Positions 10,615 through 18,913 of a stretch of DNA of 64,000 nucleotides are shown here, one piece after another. The position numbers and the translations under genes are program-made. The stretch is from the NCBI RefSeq assembly GCF_000717245.1, contig NZ_JNYQ01000002.1, positions 1 to 64,000 of the forward strand, read 5' to 3'. The DNA is from Kitasatospora papulosa. GTDB lineage: Bacteria > Actinomycetota > Actinomycetes > Streptomycetales > Streptomycetaceae. Each line of letters begins with the position of its first letter. The stretch's first letter is position 1. The notes beneath the pieces were generated by a model. It was not told where the DNA came from. It worked only from the letters and a program-made list of their open reading frames with translations, and ran no database searches.

Positions 10615-11874
10615 TCACACGGCCGGGAGCGCCATCAGACGGCGGCCGTGGAGTGCGACCAGCCGCTTGCCACCGGAGACGACGTACCACGGGTCGATCG
10701 CCCCCGTGCCGTCGTTGTAGGTCCAGCGCAGCTTCCCGTCCCGGGCGTCGTACGCCTGGACGCCGCCGTTCTCGTCGAACTCCGTCGCCCCGTAGAGGGT
10801 GTCCCCCACCTTGGTGAACTGCCGCGGGACCGAGACGTCACGGAGCTCGGGGTTGTGCCAGCGCCGCTTGCCGGTGGCCGGATCGACGGCCCACAGCGCG
10901 TGGGCGCTGTCCGAGGCGTAGAGCACCCCTTCGAGGACGGCCGGCCCGTTGAAGGTGTCGAACTCCTCGGTCTCCAGCGCCCAGCGCTCGGCACCGTCGT
11001 CCAGGGCGAACGCGCGCAGGTGCCGGCCGTCGGCGACGAAGACCGCCCCGTCGTGGACCGCGATCCTCTCGAAGTTGGACCGGCTGATCTTCTTCGACCA
11101 CAGCTGCCGTCCGGTCGTGGTGTCACGGACGGTCAGGTTCTCGCGGTGGTCGGTGTAGACGAGGCGCTCGCCGGACACCGCGGAGGTCAGGCCGGACTCC
11201 TCGGTCCCGGTGTCCCGCTTCTCGTTCCAGACGGCCTTGCCGGTACGGATGTCGACGGCGGCGATCACATTGGTCCGGGAGCTGAGGTCCTTCTCCAGGA
11301 TGCCCGCGATCACGTACACGCGTTCGGCGTCGGCGCCGATGGGCCGGGGCTGGGCGTAGCCCCCGCCCAGGCGGCTGCGCCAGGTCTCCTTGCCGGTGGC
11401 CGGGTCGAGCCCCACGAGATCGCCGTCGTACTCGCCGCTGGCCAGGTAGAGCGTGTCGCCGCCCATGATCAGCCGTGCGCCCGGCTGGGCGGCGCCCGGC
11501 AGGGACCACAGCTTCTTGCCGGTGGCGAGGTCCCGTGCCGTCAGGGGGTCGTCGGCGATGAGGACCACGTTCCCCACGACGCCGAGCACCTCGTCGCTGC
11601 CGAGGGAGCCCACCCCGGTCGGCTCCTGCCACAGGGCGCGCGGGGCGCTGCCGGCCGGCGGGGTCGTGAACGCGTCCCCGCCGGCCGTCCCGCCGCCGGG
11701 CTTCGGCTCGCCGGTACCGCCGGAGGCGCCGTCCTCCTCGGGGCCGCACGCCGTCGTCACCGCACCGGCGACGACGAGGCCCAGCCCCACGCCGGCCATC
11801 CGCAGCAGCCGGCGGCGGGACAGGACTCCGTCCGCCGCGCTCGCGTCCGGTACGCGCACATTCCGAGTCGCCAC
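10615..11874 (-). CDS. Secreted PQQ-type beta-propeller lipoprotein (Tat signal)
   Basis: The protein has 419 residues from GTG 11874, which has a GGGGGAG site upstream. The N-terminus has a twin-arginine signal SRRRLLRMAG followed by a hydrophobic stretch and the lipobox VTTAC, so it should be exported folded and lipid-anchored. A Gly/Pro linker precedes a propeller of repeated blades, such as KLWSLPGAA, ETWRSRLGG, VWNEKRD, RLRWTYND. The function is unknown; such propellers often act as BamB-like scaffolds or ligand sensors. Its architecture resembles the sensor part of the kinase at 6440, two genes away. Confidence 0.85.
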   Translation of the reverse strand: MATRNVRVPDASAADGVLSRRRLLRMAGVGLGLVVAGAVTTACGPEEDGASGGTGEPKPGGGTAGGDAFTTPPAGSAPRALWQEPTGVGSLGSDEVLGVVGNVVLIADDPLTARDLATGKKLWSLPGAAQPGARLIMGGDTLYLASGEYDGDLVGLDPATGKETWRSRLGGGYAQPRPIGADAERVYVIAGILEKDLSSRTNVIAAVDIRTGKAVWNEKRDTGTEESGLTSAVSGERLVYTDHRENLTVRDTTTGRQLWSKKISRSNFERIAVHDGAVFVADGRHLRAFALDDGAERWALETEEFDTFNGPAVLEGVLYASDSAHALWAVDPATGKRRWHNPELRDVSVPRQFTKVGDTLYGATEFDENGGVQAYDARDGKLRWTYNDGTGAIDPWYVVSGGKRLVALHGRRLMALPAV

Positions 11875-12028
11875 GGTCCGTCTCCCCCATCTGTCGTCCG
11901 CCACGTACGTCCGGCACGTGATCACGGACAGCCAACCATCGGAATTCGGCCATGCCGTCGGCTGATACCGATTCGGGACACCGTTGTGCAGTCATCGGCA
12001 CAGCGGTCACACAGGCAGGACGCCCCGG

Positions 12029-12652
12029 TCACCCGTCGGCGAGGTACCGCTGGAGCGTGGGAGCCACCATCGCGATGATCCGCTCCGGGTCGGCCGACGC
12101 CAGCGGCTCCGCCTGGATGACGTAGCGCAGGATCGCGATGCCGATCATGTGGGAGGCGGCGAGTTCCGCGCGGAAGGCCGGCTCCGGCACGTCGAGGTCC
12201 GCCGCGATCCGCTCCAGCAGCCGCCGCAGCACGAACTCGCGCAACACCTTGGCGGCCGCCTCGTGCGTGAGCGCGGAACGGAGCATGGCCAGCAGCGGTG
12301 CCCGTGACGCCGGGTTCTCCCAGACGCCGATGAAGAACCGGGCCAGCCGCTCACCGACGTCCGCGGAGGGCCCGCCCAGGATCGAGGGGATGACCAGCGC
12401 GGGCTCGAAGGAGACCTCGACGGCCGCCGCGAAGACCTCGTCCTTCGTACCGAAGTAGTGGTGGACCAGGGCCGCGTCCACACCCGCCGCCTTCGCGATG
12501 CCGCGCATCGACGTCTTGTCGTAGCCGCGCACGGCGAACTCCGCGCGGGCCGCCTCCAGGATCCGGGTCCGGGCGTCGGGGCCCTCGGCGTGGGCGGCGC
12601 GGGAGGGGCGGCCCCTGCGCCGTGGGGCCGGGCCGTCGGCGCCCGGGGTCAC
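12029..12652 (-). CDS. TetR family transcriptional regulator
   Basis: The protein has 207 residues. A basic N-terminal tail precedes the DNA-binding part: ARTRILEAARAEFAVRGYDK, then MRGIAKAAGVDAALVHHYFG. The C-terminal domain is all-helical, as in the family. The GTG start overlaps the stop codon of the upstream isomerase gene by 4 bp (GTGA), so the pair is translationally coupled. Its targets may include that operon. The ligand cannot be deduced. Confidence 0.9.
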   Translation of the reverse strand: MTPGADGPAPRRRGRPSRAAHAEGPDARTRILEAARAEFAVRGYDKTSMRGIAKAAGVDAALVHHYFGTKDEVFAAAVEVSFEPALVIPSILGGPSADVGERLARFFIGVWENPASRAPLLAMLRSALTHEAAAKVLREFVLRRLLERIAADLDVPEPAFRAELAASHMIGIAILRYVIQAEPLASADPERIIAMVAPTLQRYLADG

Positions 12653-13473
12653 GGCCGGGGTGCCTGGGCCGACGACGCCAGGTGCAGCCGGGTGAAGGCG
12701 AGCGCCTCCGCGAGATCGGCCTCGCGCTCGGCCGACGACATGGCGCGGCGGGTGTTGACCTCGATGACCACATGGCCGTCGAAGCCCGTGCGGGCCAGCC
12801 GCTCCAGGAGTTCCGCGCACGGCTGGTCCCCCCGGCCGGGCACCAGGTGCTCGTCCTTGCCGGATCCCTTGCCGTCGGCGAGGTGCACATGGGCGAGCCG
12901 GTCAGCCATCCGGTCCACCATGGCCATGCCGTCGGTGCGCGCGGTCGCCGTGTGCGAGAGGTCCACGGTGAAGTGCCGGTAGTCGTCGTTGCTGACGTCC
13001 CAGGCGGGGGCGTACGCGAGCATCTCGCGGTCGCGGTAGCGCCACGGGTACATGTTCTCCACCGCGAAACGCACATCGGTCTCGTCCGCCATGCGCCAGA
13101 TTCCGTTCACGAAGTCACGGGCGTAGGTGCGCTGCCACCGGAAGGGCGGATGAACGACCACCGTCGAGGCACCGAGCGTCTCCGCCGCGGCCCTGGCCCG
13201 CTGGAGCTTGACCCACGGGTCCGTGGACCAGACCCGCTGCGTGATCAGCAGACAGGGCGCGTGCACGGCCAGGATCGGCACCTGGTGGTAGTCGGAGAGG
13301 CGTTTCAGCGCCTCGACGTCCTGGCTGACGGGGTCGGTCCAGACCATGACCTCGACACCGTCGTAGCCCAGGCGCGCAGCGATCTCGAAGGCCGTCGCCG
13401 TCGACTCCGGATAGACGGAGGCCGTAGACAGGGCGACCTTCGCATCCGGGATGCGCACCACTGGTTCTGCCAC
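12649..13473 (-). CDS. TIM-barrel sugar phosphate isomerase/epimerase family protein
   Basis: The protein has 274 residues with the AP endonuclease 2-like TIM barrel. Metal-ligand motifs are visible: VVVHPPF, VRFAVENMYPW, FTVDLSHTATA, LAHVHLADGKGSGKDEHLVP, and HVVIEVNTR. The substrate is unknown. It starts with GTG at 13473; a TACCCT hexamer lies 6 nt upstream, so the transcript could be leaderless. The 3' end overlaps the TetR gene. Confidence 0.85.
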   Translation of the reverse strand: MAEPVVRIPDAKVALSTASVYPESTATAFEIAARLGYDGVEVMVWTDPVSQDVEALKRLSDYHQVPILAVHAPCLLITQRVWSTDPWVKLQRARAAAETLGASTVVVHPPFRWQRTYARDFVNGIWRMADETDVRFAVENMYPWRYRDREMLAYAPAWDVSNDDYRHFTVDLSHTATARTDGMAMVDRMADRLAHVHLADGKGSGKDEHLVPGRGDQPCAELLERLARTGFDGHVVIEVNTRRAMSSAEREADLAEALAFTRLHLASSAQAPRP

Positions 13474-13552
13474 GTTGACAGGGTACGGGCAGCGGTGTGC
13501 GAGGCCGAGGGAGCCCGGCTGAAAGTGAGAAGGACCATGACGGGCCGTGAGG

Positions 13553-14503
13553 TCAGGCCAGGGCGACCGCCCGCTGCGCCGGCAGGTGGTCGAGACGGCG
13601 CAGGATGACTCCCTCCCGCAGCGCCCAGGGACAGATCTCCAGCTCCTCGACTCCGAACAGGTCCATCGCCCCCTCGGCCACGAGCGCCCCCGCCAGCAGC
13701 TGGCCGGCGCGCCCCTCGGTGACCCCGGGCAGACTCCCCCGCCGCTCCACGGTCATCGCCGACAGCTTCGGGACCCACTCCTCCAGGGCCTTGCGGCTGA
13801 GGACGCGCTGCACGTAGAGCCCCTCGGCGGAGCGGGCGGCCCCCGTGATCCTGGCGAGCTGCCGGAACGTCTTGGAGGTCCCGACGACGTGGTCGGGCGG
13901 CCCGAGCCTGGTGAACTCGCCGACCGTGCGGGCGATGCCCGCGCGGACGTGGCGGCGCAGCGCGCGCACGTCCGTCGGGTCCGGCGGATCGCCCGGGAGC
14001 CAGGCGGCGGTGAGGCGGCCCGCGCCGAAGGGCAGCGACACGGCGGCGTCGGGCTCCTCGTCCATGCCGTAGCCGACCTCCAGCGAACCGCCGCCGATGT
14101 CCAGGACCAGCAGCTTGCCCGCGGACCAGCCGAACCAGCGGCGGGCGGCCAGGAAGGTCAGCCGCGCCTCCTCCTCGCCGCTGAGGACGGCGAGGGCGAC
14201 TCCGGTCTCGTCCCGCACCCGCGCCAGCACCTCGTCCGCGTTGCCCGCGTCGCGGACGGCGGAGGTGGCGAACGCCAGCACGTCCTCGCAGCCCTTGTCC
14301 TCGGCCGCCTGGAGCGCGTCACCGACCGTGGCGACGAGCCGGTCCACGCCCTCGGGACCGATCGACCCCTCCGGGTCGAGGAGTTCGGCGAGCCGCAATT
14401 CCGCCTTGTGCGAGTGCGCGGGCTGCGGGCGGGCACCGGGATGCGCGTCGACCACCAGCAGATGCACCGTGTTCGACCCCACGTCGAGGACTCCGAGTCT
14501 CAT
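13553..14503 (-). CDS. Ppx/GppA family phosphatase (exopolyphosphatase-like)
   Basis: The protein has 316 residues. It belongs to the sugar kinase/HSP70/actin fold: GVLDVGSNTVHLLVVDA is the phosphate 1 loop, FATSAVRDAGN is the conserved central motif, and LLVLDIGGGSLEVGYG is the second phosphate loop. Family members hydrolyse polyphosphate or pppGpp. The length matches short actinobacterial Ppx proteins. The ATG at 14503 lies 6 nt after a TAGCGT hexamer, so the message is probably leaderless. It diverges from the gene at 14536 across only 32 bp. Confidence 0.92.
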   Translation of the reverse strand: MRLGVLDVGSNTVHLLVVDAHPGARPQPAHSHKAELRLAELLDPEGSIGPEGVDRLVATVGDALQAAEDKGCEDVLAFATSAVRDAGNADEVLARVRDETGVALAVLSGEEEARLTFLAARRWFGWSAGKLLVLDIGGGSLEVGYGMDEEPDAAVSLPFGAGRLTAAWLPGDPPDPTDVRALRRHVRAGIARTVGEFTRLGPPDHVVGTSKTFRQLARITGAARSAEGLYVQRVLSRKALEEWVPKLSAMTVERRGSLPGVTEGRAGQLLAGALVAEGAMDLFGVEELEICPWALREGVILRRLDHLPAQRAVALA

Positions 14504-14509
14504 ACGGGA

Positions 14510-14529
14510 ACGCTACTGCGGCTTACTCT
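14510..14529. promoter_or_regulatory. Face-to-face -10 elements in a 32-bp divergent spacer
   Basis: On the minus strand TAGCGT (14515-14510) lies 6 nt before the ATG at 14503. On the plus strand TACTCT (14524-14529) lies 6 nt before the GTG at 14536. Both spacings fit leaderless transcription. The two promoters share the same 32 bp and their -35 regions extend into the opposite gene. Confidence 0.5.
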
Positions 14530-14535
14530 GGGCAG

Positions 14536-15378
14536 GTGCCAAAGACGAAAAAGGCGAAGCCGGACAAAGCCACGAAGAAGCAGCCGGGAGTGAAGCAGGA
14601 GATCCAGCAGCCGGAAGCATCGGGGCCGGACGGGCCCGACGAGAAGGGGCTCGACTTCGCGCGGGCCTGGGTGGAGTTCGCCGACCCCGCCGACGACGAG
14701 CAGGTCTTCCGCTGCGATCTGACCTGGCTGACGTCCCGCTGGAACTGCATCTTCGGCAGCGGCTGCCAGGGCATCCAGGCGGGCCGCGCGGACGACGGCT
14801 GCTGCACGCTGGGCGCGCACTTCTCCGACAAGGACGACGAGAAGCGGGTGGCCGGGCACGTCGCACGGCTCACCCCCGAGATCTGGCAGTTCCACGACGT
14901 CGGCACGAAGACCGGCTGGGTCGGCGTCGACGAGGACGGCGAGCGTCAGACGCGGCGCTGGGAGGGCTCCTGCATCTTCCAGAACCGCCCCGGCTTCGCG
15001 GGCGGCATGGGCTGCTCGCTGCACATCCTGGCCCTCAAGGAGGGCAAGGAGCCGCTGGAGACCAAGCCCGACGTGTGCTGGCAGCTGCCGGTCCGCCGTA
15101 CGTACGACTGGATCGAACGGCCCGACGACACGCGCGTGCTCCAGATCTCGATCGGGGAGTACGACCGCCGCGGCTGGGGTCCCGGCGGCCACGACCTGCA
15201 CTGGTGGTGCACCTCGGCGACGTCCGCGCACGGGGCCGGTGACCCGGTCTACGTGTCCTACCGTCCCGAGCTCACCGAGATGATGGGCGAGGAGGCCTAC
15301 GACCGGCTGGCCGAGCTGTGCGAGCAGCGGCTGGCCTCGCTGCTGCCGATGGCCCCGCATCCGGCCGACCCGGCCTGA
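14536..15378 (+). CDS. Conserved cysteine-rich protein of unknown function
   Basis: The protein has 280 residues and a Lys-rich N-terminal tail (about 25 residues). The body has many cysteines: RCDLTW, WNCIFGSGC, DDGCCTLG, GSCIFQN, GMGCSLH, DVCWQL, WWCTS. Conserved aromatic pairs such as HDLHWWC follow. The pattern suggests a metal or Fe-S site of the kind seen in YkgJ-like zinc or iron-chelating proteins, but I cannot prove this. The GTG start directly follows a -10-like hexamer, so the message may be leaderless. Confidence 0.75.
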   Translation: MPKTKKAKPDKATKKQPGVKQEIQQPEASGPDGPDEKGLDFARAWVEFADPADDEQVFRCDLTWLTSRWNCIFGSGCQGIQAGRADDGCCTLGAHFSDKDDEKRVAGHVARLTPEIWQFHDVGTKTGWVGVDEDGERQTRRWEGSCIFQNRPGFAGGMGCSLHILALKEGKEPLETKPDVCWQLPVRRTYDWIERPDDTRVLQISIGEYDRRGWGPGGHDLHWWCTSATSAHGAGDPVYVSYRPELTEMMGEEAYDRLAELCEQRLASLLPMAPHPADPA

Positions 15379-15399
15379 GAGGAGACCGGCCTCGCCCCG

Positions 15400-15452
15400 A
15401 CGGCGGCCCGGTGCGCGGCGCACGGACGCTCCGCCGCACGCCGGGCCGCCGT
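15400..15452. terminator. Bidirectional hairpin between convergent genes
   Basis: Arms at 15400-15419 and 15433-15452 pair over 20 bp with two mismatches around a 13-nt loop. It lies between the plus-strand cysteine-rich gene and the minus-strand gene ending at 15458, so it can serve both. Confidence 0.7.
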
Positions 15453-15457
15453 TTCCG

Positions 15458-17278
15458 TCACCCCGCCGGCCCGGACGGTTCGTCCGGGTCCGTCGTCGGG
15501 CCGGACGACGGGCCGGGCTCGGTGGATCCGTCCGACGGTGACGGGGTGGGGCCGGGCGGGTCCGTCGGGTCCGTGGGCGTCGGCGTCGGGTCCGGCGGAC
15601 CGGTGGGGTCCGTCGGGGTCGGGGTGGGGTCCGGCGAGTGAGGCGGGGAGGACGGCGCGGGGCTCGGGGGCCCGGTCGGCGGGTCCGGGGACGGCTCCGG
15701 GCTCCCCGGGCGCGGTGCGCCGTGGCCGGTGATCGCGACGGCGGACCCCGACGGGGCGAGCAGGACACGGGCGCTCCAGGGGCCCTGCGGCTCGGCCGAG
15801 CGGTCCACGAACACGTAGAAGGTGGTGCTCCTGCCGGGGGCGACCGTGCCCGACGTACGGGTGAGGCGCAGCCAGGGGGCGGCCGTCCGGGCCGACCAGG
15901 CGACGGCTTCGTCCCCCGTCACGGTCAGGGTGATCGCCGTACGGCCTCCGGACGAGCGGGCCGAGACGCCGATCGAGGCCGCCGCTCCCTCCGGGCCGCC
16001 GCCGACGCTGACGACCTCGGCCGAGACGTCCGGGCTCCGGACGCCGTCCGTGAAGCCGCCGTCCCCGTCGGGGCGGGCGTTGCCCGCGTTCTCGTACTGG
16101 CCGTGCGGGTCGCCCTCGGAGCCGGGCTCCCCGTCCACGTCGGAGGCGGTGACCGAGGTGTCGCGCCCCTCTCCGGTCAGCGGCGCGCCCCGGTACGCGG
16201 CCCACAGGGCGATCACCGGGGCGGCGACGACCGTCGCCACCACCGTCGTCGTCACCACCCGGGCCCGCAACCGGTCCCGCCGCGCGGCGTGGTCCTTGGG
16301 GTCCAGCGGGAAACCGGTCCGGGCGAAGCGCGGCGCTCCGGAGCGGTTCCGCCGGGCGTGCGCCAGGGCGACGTGCACCGAGGGTCGAGGCGCCTCGAGG
16401 ACCGGCAGCGGGGAGGCGGGGGTGACGGCGGCCCCGGGCCAGGGGCCGGAGGCGCCCGCGCGCTCGGCGGCACGGCGGCAGCGTGGGCAGTCGTCGACGT
16501 GCCGGACGAGCTCCCGGCGCAGGGCCGCCGAGAGCAGCACCTGGTGGGTGCCGGTGAGCCGGGCGACCGCGGGACAGTTCCCGCTCTCCACGACGGCGAG
16601 AGCGGCGCGGGTGCGCTCCACCTCGCAGGCGGCACCGGCCAGGAGCTCCCGGGCGCTGCCGGGATCGAGGCCGAGGACGGCCGCCACGGCGCGCGGGGCC
16701 AGACCGTGACGCACGGCGAGCTCCAGCGCCTCGCGCTGCTCGGGAGTGGTGCCCGCCGCCTCGGGCCAGGCCAGCTTCGCGAGCTCGCGCCGGCGCGCCT
16801 CGGCCGCCGGGGACTCGGTGGCGGTGCCGGGGGCGGTCTGCGCGACACCGCGGGCGGCCGGATCGCCGGTGCCCCCGTGCGGCGCGGCGCCCCGGCGGAC
16901 CGGCCGTCGCCGGTGCGCCCGGCGGCCGCTTCGCTGCTCGGTGAGCACCCGCAGGCAGGTCCACCTGGCCAGGGCGTACAGCCAGGATTTACGTTCCTCC
17001 TCGGCCGCGGGGCACCGGCCGTCCTGCCGCTCGGCGATCGCCAGGACCGAGCCGAGCGCGTCGGTGGCGGCCTCGTGGTCGCAGAGCACGGAGAGGCAGT
17101 AGGTGAACAGGCCGTCGAGGTACGGCTCGTCATGTGCGGGCGACCGCCGCACCGCGGGGGCCTCGCGACGGTGCGCCCGGTGTGCGCCGGTGGTGTGCGT
17201 GGGGGGCTCCAGCCTGCTGCTCGTCACCTTGCGACCGTAGGCAGATACCGGAGGAACCCTGACAGCATTTTCCGACAT
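15458..17278 (-). CDS. Membrane protein joining sigma-70-like, zinc-finger and BACON-like domains
   Basis: The protein has 606 residues. Residues about 45-215 resemble an ECF sigma factor: a region 2-like LFTYCLSVLCDHEAATDALG and a region 4-like TPEQREALELAVRHGLAPRA. Around 255-270 is a zinc-binding RHVDDCPRC as in anti-sigma factors. A membrane helix follows near 338-362 (VVTTTVVATVVAAPVIALW). The outer part holds an Ig-like BACON-type domain (AAPWLRLTRTSGTVAPG) and ends in a Pro/Thr/Asp repeat tail of about 65 residues. ATG 17278 has AAGGAT upstream. It is divergent from radA. The role is unknown; envelope signalling or wall binding is inference. Confidence 0.72.
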   Translation of the reverse strand: MSENAVRVPPVSAYGRKVTSSRLEPPTHTTGAHRAHRREAPAVRRSPAHDEPYLDGLFTYCLSVLCDHEAATDALGSVLAIAERQDGRCPAAEEERKSWLYALARWTCLRVLTEQRSGRRAHRRRPVRRGAAPHGGTGDPAARGVAQTAPGTATESPAAEARRRELAKLAWPEAAGTTPEQREALELAVRHGLAPRAVAAVLGLDPGSARELLAGAACEVERTRAALAVVESGNCPAVARLTGTHQVLLSAALRRELVRHVDDCPRCRRAAERAGASGPWPGAAVTPASPLPVLEAPRPSVHVALAHARRNRSGAPRFARTGFPLDPKDHAARRDRLRARVVTTTVVATVVAAPVIALWAAYRGAPLTGEGRDTSVTASDVDGEPGSEGDPHGQYENAGNARPDGDGGFTDGVRSPDVSAEVVSVGGGPEGAAASIGVSARSSGGRTAITLTVTGDEAVAWSARTAAPWLRLTRTSGTVAPGRSTTFYVFVDRSAEPQGPWSARVLLAPSGSAVAITGHGAPRPGSPEPSPDPPTGPPSPAPSSPPHSPDPTPTPTDPTGPPDPTPTPTDPTDPPGPTPSPSDGSTEPGPSSGPTTDPDEPSGPAG

Positions 17279-17421
17279 TTAATCCTTACGGGTGACAGTC
17301 TCCCTCGAAAGGGGACAGGAATCCCGGATTCCTACTGAAATACCTCATAGGGCACATGTTCGCCTCTCGCGACTGTGGTCGACTGATCGGCACTGTCGGA
17401 CCGCCCCTATACGGTGGCGCC

Positions 17422-18834
17422 ATGGCTGCCCGTACGAAATCCGCGAAGGACCGGCCGTCCTACCGCTGCACCGAATGCGGCTGGACGACCGCCAAATGGC
17501 TCGGCCGCTGCCCCGAATGCCAGGCCTGGGGGACGGTCGAGGAGTTCGGCGGCGCCCCCGCCGTCCGCACGACCGCCGCGGGCCGGGTGTCCTCCGCCGC
17601 CCTGCCGATCGGCCAGGTCGACAGCCGGCAGGCGACCGCGCGCTCGACCGGGGTCGGCGAGCTGGACCGCGTGCTCGGCGGAGGCCTCGTGCCCGGTGCG
17701 GTCGTGCTGCTCGCGGGCGAGCCGGGCGTCGGCAAGTCGACGCTGCTGCTGGACGTGGCCGCCAAGGCGGCGAGCGACGACCACCGCACGCTCTACGTCA
17801 CGGCCGAGGAGTCCGCCAGCCAGGTGCGGATGCGGGCCGACCGGATCCGGGCCATCAACGACCACCTGTACCTCGCCGCCGAGACCGACCTCTCGGCGGT
17901 CCTGGGACATCTGGACGCGGTCAAGCCGTCCCTGCTCGTCCTCGACTCGGTGCAGACGGTGGCCTCCCCCGAGATCGACGGCGCGCCCGGCGGCATGGCG
18001 CAGGTCCGCGAGGTGGCGGGCGCGCTCATCCGGGCCTCGAAGGAGCGCGGCATGTCGACGCTCCTGGTCGGCCATGTGACCAAGGACGGCGCCATCGCGG
18101 GACCACGGCTCCTGGAGCACCTCGTCGACGTGGTGCTGTCCTTCGAGGGCGACCGGCACGCACGCCTGCGGCTGGTGCGCGGCGTCAAGAACAGGTACGG
18201 GGCCACCGACGAGGTCGGCTGCTTCGAGCTGCACGACGAGGGCATCACCGGCCTGGCGGATCCGTCGGGGCTCTTCCTCACCCGCCGCGACGAGCCGGTC
18301 CCCGGCACCTGCCTGACGGTCACCCTCGAGGGCAAGCGCCCACTCGTCGCCGAGGTGCAGGCCCTGACGGTCGACTCGCAGATCCCCTCGCCCCGGCGCA
18401 CCACCTCGGGCCTGGAGACCTCCCGCGTCTCGATGATGCTGGCCGTCCTCGAGCAGCGGGGCCGGATCAGCGCGCTCGGCAAGCGGGACATCTACAGTGC
18501 GACGGTGGGCGGCGTGAAGCTCACGGAACCGGCCGCGGACCTCGCGATCGCCCTGGCACTGGCCAGTGCGGCCAGCGACACACCGCTCCCGAAGAACCTG
18601 GTCGCGATCGGTGAGGTGGGTCTCGCCGGGGAGGTCAGGAGGGTCACCGGGGTCCAGCGCAGGCTGGCGGAGGCGTACCGTCTCGGGTTCAAGCACGCCC
18701 TGGTCCCGAGGGACCCCGGGCAGGTCCCGGCCGGCATGAAGGTCACGGAAGTGGCCGACATGGGCGACGCCCTGAGAGTCCTCCCCCGCCGGTCTCGGCC
18801 GGACGGACCACAGGAGGACGGCGCACGCCGGTAG
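17422..18834 (+). CDS. radA: DNA repair protein RadA
   Basis: The protein has 470 residues and assists processing of recombination intermediates. Its four-Cys zinc motif is C16, C19, C30, C33. Walker A GEPGVGKST, the RadA-specific KNRYG (usually KNRFG), and a C-terminal Lon-protease-like domain (KNLVAIGEVGLAGEVR) are all present. I chose ATG 17422; TATACG lies 8 nt upstream, so the leader is very short. disA follows by 79 bp in the same direction, the same pairing as in many Gram-positive genomes. Confidence 0.97.
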   Translation: MAARTKSAKDRPSYRCTECGWTTAKWLGRCPECQAWGTVEEFGGAPAVRTTAAGRVSSAALPIGQVDSRQATARSTGVGELDRVLGGGLVPGAVVLLAGEPGVGKSTLLLDVAAKAASDDHRTLYVTAEESASQVRMRADRIRAINDHLYLAAETDLSAVLGHLDAVKPSLLVLDSVQTVASPEIDGAPGGMAQVREVAGALIRASKERGMSTLLVGHVTKDGAIAGPRLLEHLVDVVLSFEGDRHARLRLVRGVKNRYGATDEVGCFELHDEGITGLADPSGLFLTRRDEPVPGTCLTVTLEGKRPLVAEVQALTVDSQIPSPRRTTSGLETSRVSMMLAVLEQRGRISALGKRDIYSATVGGVKLTEPAADLAIALALASAASDTPLPKNLVAIGEVGLAGEVRRVTGVQRRLAEAYRLGFKHALVPRDPGQVPAGMKVTEVADMGDALRVLPRRSRPDGPQEDGARR

Positions 18835-18913
18835 ACTTTGCCCTGGTCTCGCCCGCCCGTACGACGGTATGAGGGACGAAAGGGCACCGCAAACCTGTGA
18901 CCGGAGGAGTGCA

